DNA of 64,000 nt from an uncultured Prevotellaceae bacterium (GCA_900315745.1 ONAG01000010.1:56205-120204), one strand, 5' to 3'. Positions 8,946 to 16,797 are shown, numbered from the stretch's first letter. A program made the numbers and translations. The notes: generated by a model not told the origin, from the letters alone.

Positions 8946-11060
8946 ATGAAAAAATTACTACTCTTGTCAGCTCTGCTCATGGCATTTGCTGCACCCTCCG
9001 AAGCTAAGAAACAAAGAAAACTTACTGAGAAGGACATGGGAGCCTATCTCTTCACCTATTTCAACGACCCTACACACTCATTGTTCATGGCCATCAGCTA
9101 CGATGGTTACACCTTCACGGCAATCAACGGTTCTGACCCTATCATTGCTGGCGACTCCATAGCAGACCAGAGGGGGATACGCGACCCACACATCTATCGG
9201 GCACCCAATGGCAAGTTCTACATTGCCATGACCGATCTCCACGTGTTTGGAAAGCAGAAAGGACTGCGCACCACACAATGGGAGCGCCCTGACAAATACG
9301 GCTGGGGCAACAACCGAGGTCTGGTGCTCATGGCTTCCGAAGACTTGATACATTGGACACACACCGAGGTGCACATCGACGAGCTCTTCCCGGAGAAGTT
9401 CGGTGAGATTGGATGTGCATGGGCGCCACAGACCATCTGGGACCCTGCCGTGGGCAAGCCGATGGTGTATTTCACCATACGACAAGATGCGGGTGGCAGG
9501 ACAAAACTATATTATAGTTATGCCAATGAGGATTTCACCACGCTGGAAACTGAGCCACAGCTGCTTTTCGAGTATCCTGACGAGAAGATACAGGTGCTTG
9601 ATGCCGACATCTGCCCGATGCCCGATGGACGCTACTTCATGACCTACGTGGCGCAGGAAAACCCTGGAGGGATAAAGTACATGATAAGCGACAAGATAAA
9701 TCATTTCAGCGACTATCACGATGAACAGATAGATGCCGAGGACCGTGGTTGCGAGGCACCCAACGTATGGAAGCGCATCGGTGAGGACAAGTGGGTGGTG
9801 ATGTATGACATATATAGCGTCAACCCACATAACTTCGGTTTCGTGGAAACATCCGACTTCAAGACTTTCAAGCCCTTGGGCAGATTCAACGAGGGGGTGA
9901 TGAAAGCCACCAATTTCGTGTCGCCAAAGCATGGCTCCGTTATCCAAATCACCAAGGCTGAGGCAAAGCGGTTGGAGCAGTATTGGAACAGCCGACCCAA
10001 AAACACCTCCATCAAGAGCGGAGAACTGTGGCGCGATGACAGTGGTCGTCACATCAACGCCCATGGCGGCGGCATATTGAAATATGGCGACACGTATTAT
10101 TGGTTTGGTGAGCATAAGTCCGACAGGACCTCTGATGCACTGGTTGGGGTGATGTGCTATGCATCGAAAGACTTGGTAAACTGGCGCAACTGTGGCGTGG
10201 CGCTGAGTGTCAGCGAACAGCGTGGCCACGACATAGAACGCGGTTGCATACTGGAACGTCCAAAGGTGATATACAACAAGACGACAAAGAAATTCTGCAT
10301 GTGGTTTCATCTCGAACTGAAGGGCAGGGGCTACAATGCAGCACGATATGGCGTGGCTGTGAGCGACAGGCCGGAGGGACCTTACAAGTTCATCTATTCA
10401 CAACGTGCCAACGCGGGCACCTATCCGATGGAGTTCGGACAAAAGGAGATTTCTGTCTTGGACACACTTGATATCGACAACTACAAGAAATGGTGGACGC
10501 CAGAATGGTACAAGGCTGTTGACAAGGGGCTCTTTGTGAAGCGGGATTTCGGCACAGGACAGATGTCGCGCGACATGACACTTTTCGTGGATGACGACGG
10601 CAAGGCATACCACATCTTCTCTTCGGAGGACAACCTGACCATCCATATTGCCGAACTCACCAACGACTACCTGCATCACACCGGTCGCTATACGCGTCTG
10701 GCGCCGGCAGGACATAATGAGGCTCCCGCCATCTTCAAGAAAGACGGCACCTACTGGATGATTACATCCGGCTGTACCGGTTGGGACCCCAACGAAGCAC
10801 GCATGTTCTCTGCCCCTAACATCTGGGGACCATGGACGAAACATCCCAATCCTTGTGTAGGACCGAAGCAGGAAATCACTTTTGGTGGACAATCTACTTA
10901 TGTCTTGCCTGTAGGTGACCAGTTCATCTTCATGGCCGACATCTGGCGACCAAGGCATCCGAGTGATGCCCGATACATCTGGCTACCCATCACCTTTGAA
11001 GATGGCAAGCCCGTCATCAAGTGGCGCGATGAGTGGGATGTCAATGAATTAGGGAAATAA
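8946..11060 (+). CDS. Secreted protein with two GH43 domains
   Basis: 704 aa from the ATG that begins the signal peptide (MKKLLLLSALLMAFAAPSEA). The first five-bladed GH43 propeller spans about residues 28-355. It has the catalytic-base Asp80 in GIRDPHIYR and the motif ADICPMPDGRYFMTY. The second domain spans about residues 362-700. It opens with INAHGGGILKYGDTYYWFGE, a signature of GH43 subfamilies related to exo-beta-1,3-galactanases, in which a Glu occurs at the place of the usual base. A double-GH43 protein suggests an arabinogalactan-like or side-chain-decorated target, but the substrate is inferred only from subfamily resemblance. It diverges from the GH2 gene across 271 bp, with a promoter for each. 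Confidence 0.82.
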   Translation: MKKLLLLSALLMAFAAPSEAKKQRKLTEKDMGAYLFTYFNDPTHSLFMAISYDGYTFTAINGSDPIIAGDSIADQRGIRDPHIYRAPNGKFYIAMTDLHVFGKQKGLRTTQWERPDKYGWGNNRGLVLMASEDLIHWTHTEVHIDELFPEKFGEIGCAWAPQTIWDPAVGKPMVYFTIRQDAGGRTKLYYSYANEDFTTLETEPQLLFEYPDEKIQVLDADICPMPDGRYFMTYVAQENPGGIKYMISDKINHFSDYHDEQIDAEDRGCEAPNVWKRIGEDKWVVMYDIYSVNPHNFGFVETSDFKTFKPLGRFNEGVMKATNFVSPKHGSVIQITKAEAKRLEQYWNSRPKNTSIKSGELWRDDSGRHINAHGGGILKYGDTYYWFGEHKSDRTSDALVGVMCYASKDLVNWRNCGVALSVSEQRGHDIERGCILERPKVIYNKTTKKFCMWFHLELKGRGYNAARYGVAVSDRPEGPYKFIYSQRANAGTYPMEFGQKEISVLDTLDIDNYKKWWTPEWYKAVDKGLFVKRDFGTGQMSRDMTLFVDDDGKAYHIFSSEDNLTIHIAELTNDYLHHTGRYTRLAPAGHNEAPAIFKKDGTYWMITSGCTGWDPNEARMFSAPNIWGPWTKHPNPCVGPKQEITFGGQSTYVLPVGDQFIFMADIWRPRHPSDARYIWLPITFEDGKPVIKWRDEWDVNELGK

Positions 11061-11061
11061 A

Positions 11062-11250
11062 TTTTGACATGGAGCGCAGGTGCCCTCGCCTGTAAAATAT
11101 CGAGTTATGGGCAAATACATACATTGAAACTTGCCCATAACTAACAAAAATATCGTGTTGTGGGCAATTATTATCAATCAAACATGCCCATATCTAATAA
11201 AAATATCGAGTTATGGGCAATTATGTGCAATGAAACTTGCCCATAACTCG
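11062..11250 (+). repeat. Array of three 53-bp palindromic units with a shared leader
   Basis: A 39-bp leader (TTTGACATGGAGCGCAGGTG and following bases) is followed by three units starting at 11101, 11154 and 11207, exactly 53 bp apart. Each unit is an inverted repeat of the kind TTATGGGCAA ... TTGCCCATAA around a 12-16 bp AT-rich loop, with an AAAAATAT spacer between units. The last palindrome ends in CGAG/CTCG and contains the -33 TTG of the promoter at 11237. The same leader and unit recur at 13993-14128. This looks like an operator array or a structured mobile repeat. Confidence 0.8.
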
Positions 11251-11267
11251 ATTTTTTTATATATTTG
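11237..11267 (+). promoter_or_regulatory. Promoter embedded in the palindromic array
   Basis: TTG (inside the last palindrome), 20 bp, TATATTTG. It is oriented towards the ATPase gene at 11383. A protein bound to the palindrome would cover the -33 element, so regulation of this promoter by the array is plausible. Confidence 0.55.
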
Positions 11268-11273
11268 TGCTCT

Positions 11274-11363
11274 ATTTTGAATGAAAATCACAAGTACTGC
11301 TTTTGATTTTGAATGAAAATCACAAGTACTACTTTTGATTTTGAATAAAAATCACAAGTAAAG
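11274..11363 (+). repeat. Three tandem 32-bp repeats in the 5' leader of the ATPase gene
   Basis: The unit ATTTTGAATGAAAATCACAA plus about 12 bases starts at 11274, 11306 and 11338. The third copy is partial. The array lies between the promoter and the start codon, so it would be transcribed as the untranslated leader. Confidence 0.8.
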
Positions 11364-11382
11364 AATAATATAAAAAACATAT

Positions 11383-12519
11383 ATGCTTAATCGTATCTTA
11401 CAATTATCCAATGAATTAGATGGTAGCATTTTCCTATTTGGAGCACGTCAAACAGGAAAATCAACAATTTTGCGCCAACAATTTCCTAATTCCATATACA
11501 TCGACCTGCTCGACTCGAACATAAGGAGCCGCTTCAGTCGCCGTCCGGTGTTGTTATACGAATCACTTAAAGACAAGGCAGAAGGTACTTTGGTTGTCAT
11601 AGATGAAATACCAGAAGTGCCCGTATTACTTAATGAAGTACACCGCCTGATTGTTGAGAGTGGTTTGGTCTTTATCCTATGTGGTTCAAGTGCAAGAAAA
11701 CTCAAGCGTAAAGGGCACAACACATTGGGAGGGCGTGCTCTTCCTGTTTACCTTTATCCATTAGTAAGTGCTGAGATACCCGATTTCGACATCGACCATG
11801 CTGTCATGTACGGAATGTTGCCTACACATTATCTGGCAAAGAATCCTTCCCGACACCTTGCTGCATACATCGATGTTTATTTGAAAGAAGAGATTAAAGA
11901 AGAAGCCTTGGTGAGAAACCTTGGAGCGTTTCAGCGTTTTCTTGAAGTGGCAGCCTTGACGAGCGGTGAGATTGTCAACAACAATAACATTGCACAAGAG
12001 TGTGGCGTTAGTGCGACAACCGTCAGTGCCTATTTCGACATATTGGAAGACACACTTGTTGGGCATCGTATTCCTGCCTATATAAAAGTAATGAAGCGAA
12101 GGGTTGTGCAGGCACCTCGTTTCTATTATTTCGATGTAGGCATTGTGAACCACCTGCTACACAGAAAAGTGCTTGTGCGAGGTTCTGCTGAATACGGCCA
12201 TGCCTTTGAGCATCTTGTCATGCAGGAAATAATCGCATGGCAGCACTACAGTCATTCAGAAGAGAAACTATCCTATTGGCGCACTTATACTGGCATAGAG
12301 GTCGATGCAGTCATTGGCGAGGCTCGGGTAGCCATTGAAATAAAGTCAGCAGAGGAGATACTGCCACGTCACCTAAAAGGTCTCAAAACATTTGGAGAAG
12401 AGTACCCGCAGAGCCGCCGCATCATCGTGTCACTTGATATAATAAACCGCAAAATGGGAGAAATAGAGTGCATCCATGTCAAAGATTTTTTTAAAATGCT
12501 ATGGAGTGAAGGGATTTGA
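11383..12519 (+). CDS. AAA_14/DUF4143-type ATPase
   Basis: 378 aa. The Walker A motif GARQTGKST is at residues 20-28 and Walker B LVVIDEI ends in Asp74-Glu75. A sensor-like CGSS follows at about residue 105. The middle carries an HTH-like segment (ECGVSATTVSAYFDILEDT) characteristic of this family. The C-terminal DUF4143 part has a restriction-fold pattern EVDAV ... AIEIKS. The family is abundant in Bacteroidetes and Archaea, usually in many paralogues, and its role is undefined; links to mobile elements or conflict have been suggested. Lower GC than the flanking enzymes and the repeat-rich surroundings suggest acquisition. An ATPase 3'-end relic starts 18 bp after its stop. Confidence 0.85.
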   Translation: MLNRILQLSNELDGSIFLFGARQTGKSTILRQQFPNSIYIDLLDSNIRSRFSRRPVLLYESLKDKAEGTLVVIDEIPEVPVLLNEVHRLIVESGLVFILCGSSARKLKRKGHNTLGGRALPVYLYPLVSAEIPDFDIDHAVMYGMLPTHYLAKNPSRHLAAYIDVYLKEEIKEEALVRNLGAFQRFLEVAALTSGEIVNNNNIAQECGVSATTVSAYFDILEDTLVGHRIPAYIKVMKRRVVQAPRFYYFDVGIVNHLLHRKVLVRGSAEYGHAFEHLVMQEIIAWQHYSHSEEKLSYWRTYTGIEVDAVIGEARVAIEIKSAEEILPRHLKGLKTFGEEYPQSRRIIVSLDIINRKMGEIECIHVKDFFKMLWSEGI

Positions 12520-12537
12520 CTTTATTAGGTATTTTGC

Positions 12538-12588
12538 ATTGTGCAGAATGAAATCTTGATGGATGACTTATTCAATAGTGATGTCTGA
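12538..12588 (+). pseudogene. 3'-end relic of another ATPase gene (copy A)
   Basis: The frame reads IVQNEILMDDLFNSDV then stop. The same ending, IVQNEVLMDDLFKKDD, is found at 14193-14285 and a shorter one at 14347. I recall this as the C-terminus of COG1672/DUF234-like ATPases. Nothing upstream continues the gene; the intact DUF4143 ATPase occupies that place. Confidence 0.6.
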
Positions 12589-12597
12589 TTAATGTCA

Positions 12598-12636
12598 ACG
12601 GGGAACCTGATACTGAAAACGTATCAAATTCCCCGT
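12598..12636 (+). terminator. Recurrent hairpin after ATPase relic (copy A)
   Basis: Stem ACGGGGAA/TTCCCCGT, two mismatched pairs, then TGATAC/GTATCA around a short TGAAAAC loop. It lacks a U-run directly after the stem. The same hairpin follows the relics at 14285 and 14376, so it travels with this gene 3' end. Confidence 0.6.
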
Positions 12637-12682
12637 CCAAGTGATACATTGTTTTGTGATTATCATTTTTTGATAATTATTT

Positions 12683-12713
12683 TTTGATAATTGTGGCAAA
12701 ATGGTTATCTTTG
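12683..12713 (+). promoter_or_regulatory. Promoter of the second ATPase gene
   Basis: TTTG, 19 bp, TATCTTTG, an exact match to the Bacteroidetes consensus. The predicted transcript start (about 12720) falls on or next to the first ATG at 12721, so the mRNA may be nearly leaderless, or translation may begin at 12733 or 12736. Confidence 0.7.
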
Positions 12714-12720
12714 CCGAAAA

Positions 12721-13869
12721 ATGTTAGAAAAGATGATGGACAACCCCTTTGTGACAAACGGCTATGCAGGACCTGAGTATTTCTGTGACCGTGTGGAAGA
12801 GACAGCGATGCTGACCGATTTGTTGGCCAATGGCAATAATATAGCCTTGATGTCGCCTCGTCGTTTAGGCAAGACCGACTTGATGAAACACTGCTTCCAA
12901 CAGGAAGGTATCAGAGAGCGTTACTACTGTTTTCATATCGACATATATGCCACAAATTCTTTTCGTGATTTCGTCAATGTTTTCGGCAAGTCAATACTCG
13001 ATGCGCTGAAGCCCAAAGGCCGCAAGGTGTGGGAGGGATTTGTCAATGCTCTCTTGTCAGTACGCTCAGAAATATCTTTTGATATAAATGGCAACCCTGT
13101 ATGGGGGGTAGGCGTAGGAGAGATGACACCACCACAGACCACACTTGACGAGATATTTGACTATTTGCGTACGGCTGGAAAACACTGTCTGGTAGCCATT
13201 GATGAGTTTCAACAGATACTCTATTATAATGACAATAAGAATACGGAAGCCGCTCTTCGCACACAGATTCAGCAGTGTGTTAATGCCAACTTCATATTTG
13301 CTGGTTCTCAACGGCATTTGATGAGCAAGATGTTTCTTTCTCCATCACGTCCTTTTTATCAGTCGGTTGTGCCCATGGGCCTCCATCCCATATCACTGGA
13401 GCGTTATTGGGCTTTCGCAGAACCACAGTTTGCCAAAAACGGCAATAGGCAGATATCATACGAGGTGGTGGAGGCTGCATATAATCGTTTTGAAGGGATT
13501 ACAGCAAATGTTCAACGTATCATGAACATGCTTTATTTGTTGACACCCAAGGGGGAAACTTGTGGTATGGAGATGATAGACCGTGCCATTGACACCTACC
13601 TTCAATTGTCATCGGAATACTATGCGGAGTTGCTTCGCCAAATGCCGGAAAAGCAACGTAATGTATTCCTTGCCATTGCGGCTGAGAAACATGTAAGGAA
13701 TATTTCGGGTGGCAAGTTTGTGCGTAAATACCATCTTCCGTCAACAAGTTCTGTTGTTTCTGCCGTAAAGGGTTTGCTGGAAAAGGATTTCATAACCCAG
13801 ACAGATAATGAATACTATGTCTATGACCGCTTTTTCCAACTTTGGATAGAAAAGACAATTATTTCCTAA
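12721..13869 (+). CDS. AAA ATPase of the COG1672/DUF234-like family
   Basis: 382 aa from the first ATG; Met5 or Met6 (MDNPFVTNGY) are alternatives given the very close promoter. The nucleotide-binding loop SPRRLGKTDL is at about residues 45-54, Walker B is CLVAIDEF, and a sensor segment is FAGSQRHLM. A winged-helix-like C-terminal part follows (KYHLPSTSSVVSAVKGLLEK, then YYVYDRFFQLWIEK), which is the usual ending of archaeal-type STAND-like ATPases. The family role is not established. The stop codon lies inside a 10-bp stem hairpin. The surrounding relics and repeats show that ATPase genes have been gained and lost here. Confidence 0.8.
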   Translation: MLEKMMDNPFVTNGYAGPEYFCDRVEETAMLTDLLANGNNIALMSPRRLGKTDLMKHCFQQEGIRERYYCFHIDIYATNSFRDFVNVFGKSILDALKPKGRKVWEGFVNALLSVRSEISFDINGNPVWGVGVGEMTPPQTTLDEIFDYLRTAGKHCLVAIDEFQQILYYNDNKNTEAALRTQIQQCVNANFIFAGSQRHLMSKMFLSPSRPFYQSVVPMGLHPISLERYWAFAEPQFAKNGNRQISYEVVEAAYNRFEGITANVQRIMNMLYLLTPKGETCGMEMIDRAIDTYLQLSSEYYAELLRQMPEKQRNVFLAIAAEKHVRNISGGKFVRKYHLPSTSSVVSAVKGLLEKDFITQTDNEYYVYDRFFQLWIEKTIIS

Positions 13870-13887
13870 AGAACGAGTCTTTAGGAA
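13863..13887 (+). terminator. Hairpin overlapping the ATPase stop codon
   Basis: Perfect 10-bp stem TTCCTAAAGA/TCTTTAGGAA with a 5-nt loop. A T-rich stretch follows about 12 bases later rather than immediately, so termination is likely but not canonical. Confidence 0.5.
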
Positions 13888-13992
13888 TATGTTTGGTGGT
13901 TTTTTCATATTTTGTTCGCATTTGTTCTCATTTGTTCTCATTTTGAAACATTTCATTTTTTATTTTCTTTTTTTATTTTGGTGTAATATACA

Positions 13993-14128
13993 ATTTGACA
14001 TGGAGCGCAGGTGTCCTCAACTGCAAAATGGTCAGCATGGGCAATTATCATCAATCAAACTTGCCCATAACTAATAAAAATTTCGAGTTGTGGGCAATTA
14101 TTATCAATCAAATTTGCCCATAACTCGA
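13993..14128 (+). repeat. Second array of 53-bp palindromic units (two units plus leader)
   Basis: The leader TTTGACATGGAGCGCAGGTG recurs. Two units start at 14031 and 14084, again 53 bp apart, each with GGGCAA ... TTGCCCATAACT. The last palindrome again ends in CTCGAG next to a promoter-like sequence. It stands before a deleted ATPase gene, as the first array stands before an intact one. Confidence 0.78.
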
Positions 14129-14144
14129 GTTCTTCTTGTATTTG
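14113..14144 (+). promoter_or_regulatory. Promoter-like sequence within the second palindromic array
   Basis: TTTG (inside the palindrome), 20 bp, TGTATTTG. The -7 box differs from TAnnTTTG at one base. The geometry matches the promoter at 11237. Confidence 0.4.
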
Positions 14145-14159
14145 CGTCCAAAATGATAA

Positions 14160-14285
14160 AAAACAAAAACGCGGAAAAGTCTTGCCATAACGATGGTCAC
14201 CACCTACGGCATCCTTCACGGATTGCATTCAGGCATTGTGCAGAACGAGGTGTTGATGGATGACTTGTTCAAAAAAGATGACTGA
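14160..14285 (+). pseudogene. 3'-end relic of an ATPase gene (copy B)
   Basis: The open frame ends with MVTTYGILHGLHSGIVQNEV and then LMDDLFKKDD before the stop at 14283. This resembles the last strand and tail of COG1672-type ATPases. The promoter-like array sits only about 15 bp upstream, so almost the whole gene between promoter and tail has been deleted. Confidence 0.6.
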
Positions 14286-14295
14286 TAAAGAAGAT

Positions 14296-14330
14296 GGGGA
14301 ACCTGATACTGAAAACGTATCAAATTCCCC
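14296..14330 (+). terminator. Recurrent hairpin after ATPase relic (copy B)
   Basis: Same stem and loop as at 12598: GGGGAA/TTCCCC and TGATAC/GTATCA. Confidence 0.6.
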
Positions 14331-14346
14331 GTCCCCGTGATATATG

Positions 14347-14376
14347 ATGGATGACTTATTCAATAGTGATGTCTGA
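14347..14376 (+). pseudogene. 3'-end relic of an ATPase gene (copy C)
   Basis: Reads MDDLFNSDV then stop, identical to the tail of copy A, and begins 17 bp after hairpin B. From here to 14424 the sequence is nearly the same as 12559-12636. Confidence 0.55.
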
Positions 14377-14385
14377 TTAATGACA

Positions 14386-14424
14386 ACGGGGAACCTGATA
14401 CTGAAAACGTATCAAATTCCCCGT
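14386..14424 (+). terminator. Recurrent hairpin after ATPase relic (copy C)
   Basis: ACGGGGAA/TTCCCCGT with inner TGATAC/GTATCA, as in copies A and B. Confidence 0.6.
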
Positions 14425-14552
14425 CCCCGTGATACATGATACGCGTGATATATGTCTCTTTTTTCAAGACGTTTTTTTCTTTTTTCTCCTTTTTTTTTGG
14501 AGAATACAACAACTATGACTAATTTTGCACACAAATTGTCAAATAAAGAAAT

Positions 14553-14630
14553 ATGGCCAAGAATTTTTATGCAAAACCTTTTATGGTGAAAGAAAAATTC
14601 GTGCCTAATGAGTATATAGTGGTTTGTTGA
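14553..14630 (+). pseudogene. Short, probably decayed paralogue of the next gene
   Basis: A 25-aa frame, MAKNFYAKPFMVKEKFVPNE followed by YIVVC and a stop. It has the same pattern YxKPxxxxExFxPxE...C as the N-terminus of the 139-aa protein at 14843. After the stop the same frame goes on for about 20 codons (YLLSNGIKRELYHDT) and then becomes interrupted. This suggests a longer coding region broken by stops or frameshifts up to about 14780. It could also be a genuine 25-aa peptide. Confidence 0.45.
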
Positions 14631-14842
14631 TATTTACTATCTAATGGTATAAAAAGAGAATTATATCACGATACGAAAATGACTCGTACTCTATAGGATG
14701 GTAATACCTTTGGTTTGATGATTTAGGTGAACAATTAGTTGATTTATCAACTGTTCCTAATACGTATTGTCAATGACAAGTTAATGGCTGCCAAATAACG
14801 TCCAAATTAAACATCTTTTTACAACATATCTTTTTATCAAAA

Positions 14843-15262
14843 ATGGAAAGGAAAGAATACTCAAAACCATACCTTGTTGCCGAGACTTTTACTCCGCAAG
14901 AGTTTTGTGCTCCATGTAAAACTAAGTTCTCAGGTTTCAATACCAACTGTAAATATGGTTTTTATATAGATAGTTATCTTCAGGGTAGAACAGAATATTT
15001 TGATAAAGGCTATGAATATACGAGTAGTAATGGTACCACACAACTTCCACCTGGAGTTTATAAAGATGTCAAAGTATACTATTTAAAAAAAGGTAGTTCA
15101 TTAACCTCTTCAGAATTTCCTGAGTCACACGATTATACCACTTCAGACTTCACATATAACGGGTCTACATATCATTTTTATAAACTTACTGAGACCTATG
15201 ATATTAAAGTTATACATTATCCCGCATCAGGCTTAAATCAGGCTTACTACAATGTATCATGA
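14843..15262 (+). CDS. Small protein with YxKP...ExFxPxEF...C N-terminal signature, function unknown
   Basis: 139 aa, markedly AT-rich compared with the neighbouring genes. The N-terminus (MERKEYSKPYLVAETFTPQE, then FCAPC) shares its pattern with the 25-aa frame at 14553. The remainder is rich in Tyr, Ser, Thr and Gly with the look of a small beta-sheet secreted domain, but there is no classical signal peptide. I recall similar unannotated short proteins in Prevotella but no assigned function. A TATCTTTT box about 20 bp upstream could be its promoter. A leader or precursor role is only a guess from the conserved N-terminus ending in Cys. Confidence 0.55.
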   Translation: MERKEYSKPYLVAETFTPQEFCAPCKTKFSGFNTNCKYGFYIDSYLQGRTEYFDKGYEYTSSNGTTQLPPGVYKDVKVYYLKKGSSLTSSEFPESHDYTTSDFTYNGSTYHFYKLTETYDIKVIHYPASGLNQAYYNVS

Positions 15263-15430
15263 ATCACTGGGAAGGAGTTTTTGATTCATTTCTCACTAAC
15301 CCCAGAACATTGATATAAGCAAAGTATTTGAAATAAAACCCAGAACCACCGGAACGGAAAATTTGATTCACTTTCTTTCCCCAATAATCCAAGCCCATTC
15401 TACAAAAAACAAATATATAAATTTGACAAA
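15263..15430. other. AT-rich intergenic stretch, no feature seen
   Basis: Between the small protein and the terminator I see no conserved frame, promoter or repeat. Confidence 0.5.
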
Positions 15431-15485
15431 AAACCATCGGTTGAAAAAGCAGTCATGCTTTCTCCACCGATGGGTTTCTTTTATT
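15431..15485 (+). terminator. Rho-independent terminator before pyrE
   Basis: AAACCATCGGT pairs with ACCGATGGGTTT (one bulge). Inside it GAAAAAGCA pairs with TGCTTTCTC. TTCTTTTATT follows. It ends the transcript of the small-protein gene. Confidence 0.7.
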
Positions 15486-15540
15486 ATTCCAAGAAATGAT
15501 TTGTGACAGGTCTATGTAATTCAAAAAACCAATGCTATTC

Positions 15541-15571
15541 TTGCAAGGAAAAAATGAAAGTCGTATCTTTG
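15541..15571 (+). promoter_or_regulatory. Promoter of pyrE
   Basis: TTG, 20 bp, TATCTTTG. It lies 33 bp before the pyrE start. Confidence 0.65.
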
Positions 15572-15603
15572 CATTTACAACAAACCATATTACGACAATC
15601 GTC

Positions 15604-16239
15604 ATGGACAACCTGAAAAAAGACTTCGCACACAGGCTGCTGAAAATAAAAGCCATCAAATTGCAGCCCAACAATCCATTCACTTGGGCATCTGGATGGA
15701 AATCACCATTTTATTGCGACAACCGCAAGACACTCTCATATCCCGAATTGCGCAACTATGTGAAACTGGAACTCACCCATGCCATTTTGGAGCATTTCCC
15801 TGATGCTGACGCCATTGCTGGAGTGGCGACAGGAGCCATCGCACAAGGAGCATTGGTGGCAGACTCGCTGCACCTGCCCTTCGTATATGTGCGCAGCAAG
15901 CCAAAAGACCATGGACTGGAAAACCTCATCGAAGGAGAGCTACGACCCGGTATGAAAGTGGTGGTGGTGGAAGACCTTATCTCAACTGGTGGAAGCAGTC
16001 TGAAGGCTGTGGAAGCCATTCGCAAGAATGCCTGCGAGGTGATAGGCATGGTGGCATCATACACCTATGGTTTCCCTGTGGCAGAACAAGCATTCAAGGA
16101 TGCCGGCGTGCAGCTTGTGACACTCACCGACTATGACAATGTGGTGGCAAAGGCTGTCGAGACAGGTTATATTTCTTCGGATGATGTGCAGCTGCTCGAC
16201 GAATGGCGCAAAGACCCAGCACATTGGAATAACGCGTAA
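15604..16239 (+). CDS. pyrE: Orotate phosphoribosyltransferase
   Basis: 211 aa. It catalyses orotate plus PRPP to orotidine 5'-phosphate in pyrimidine synthesis. The PRPP-binding motif VVVVEDLISTGGSS is at about residues 117-130. YVRSKPKDHGLENLIEG is the flexible catalytic loop, and the N-terminal FTWASGWKSPFYCDNR is typical of PyrE. The start at 15604 follows a consensus promoter; a longer in-frame extension would include that promoter. The next gene starts 37 bp downstream, and the order pyrE, SRPBCC protein, argH is one I recall from Bacteroidales. Confidence 0.95.
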   Translation: MDNLKKDFAHRLLKIKAIKLQPNNPFTWASGWKSPFYCDNRKTLSYPELRNYVKLELTHAILEHFPDADAIAGVATGAIAQGALVADSLHLPFVYVRSKPKDHGLENLIEGELRPGMKVVVVEDLISTGGSSLKAVEAIRKNACEVIGMVASYTYGFPVAEQAFKDAGVQLVTLTDYDNVVAKAVETGYISSDDVQLLDEWRKDPAHWNNA

Positions 16240-16276
16240 GCACACCATTCATATTCACCAACTTCACAAAAAGGCT

Positions 16277-16693
16277 ATGGAAACGAAATTTGAAAGCAGC
16301 ATAAGAGAGATAAATTTTTCGCAAGAGGCTGTGTACAACAAGCTCAGCGACCTCTCACTCAGTCAGCAAGTGAGAGACCGACTGCCAGATGACAAAAAGG
16401 AAGACATCATCTTCGACAGCGACTCCATCACTATGAATGTGCCACCAGTGGGCGACATCTCAATACGCATCTGCGACAGGGAGGCACCCAAGACCATAAA
16501 ATACGAGACGGTGACATCACCACTGCCATTCAACTTGTGGGTGCAGTTGCTGCCTACCTCGCCTACATCTTGCAAGATGAAGCTTACCATCAAGTCGGAT
16601 CTCAACCCTTTCGTCAAGGGAATGATTTCAAAACCATTGCAAGCCGGCTTGGAAAAATTAGCAGACGCCATCGCCGCAGGGAAATACGAATAA
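16277..16693 (+). CDS. SRPBCC (START-like) superfamily protein
   Basis: 138 aa. Its pattern is FESSIREINFSQEAVYNKLSD, a helix after the first strand, then VGDISIRI ... PKTIKYETVTSPLPFNLWVQL ... MKLTIKSDLNPFVKGMISKP ... LEKLADAIA. This is a small helix-grip fold with the long C-terminal helix. Ligand and role are unknown. Its position between pyrE and argH, with 37 bp to the first, suggests a shared transcript. Confidence 0.75.
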   Translation: METKFESSIREINFSQEAVYNKLSDLSLSQQVRDRLPDDKKEDIIFDSDSITMNVPPVGDISIRICDREAPKTIKYETVTSPLPFNLWVQLLPTSPTSCKMKLTIKSDLNPFVKGMISKPLQAGLEKLADAIAAGKYE

Positions 16694-16797
16694 AGCATCA
16701 ACAACAGTTTCCCCGTATGCAGGTGTTCCACACCTGCCCCAATGATAAATAGAATACAAACATAGAATAGGCTCTTGTAGAATAACAGCTAAAGAAA

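Noticed and set aside
11101-11250. CRISPR-like array of 53-bp units
   Set aside because: The loops inside the palindromes and the spacers between units are themselves similar, only three units exist, and there are no cas genes.
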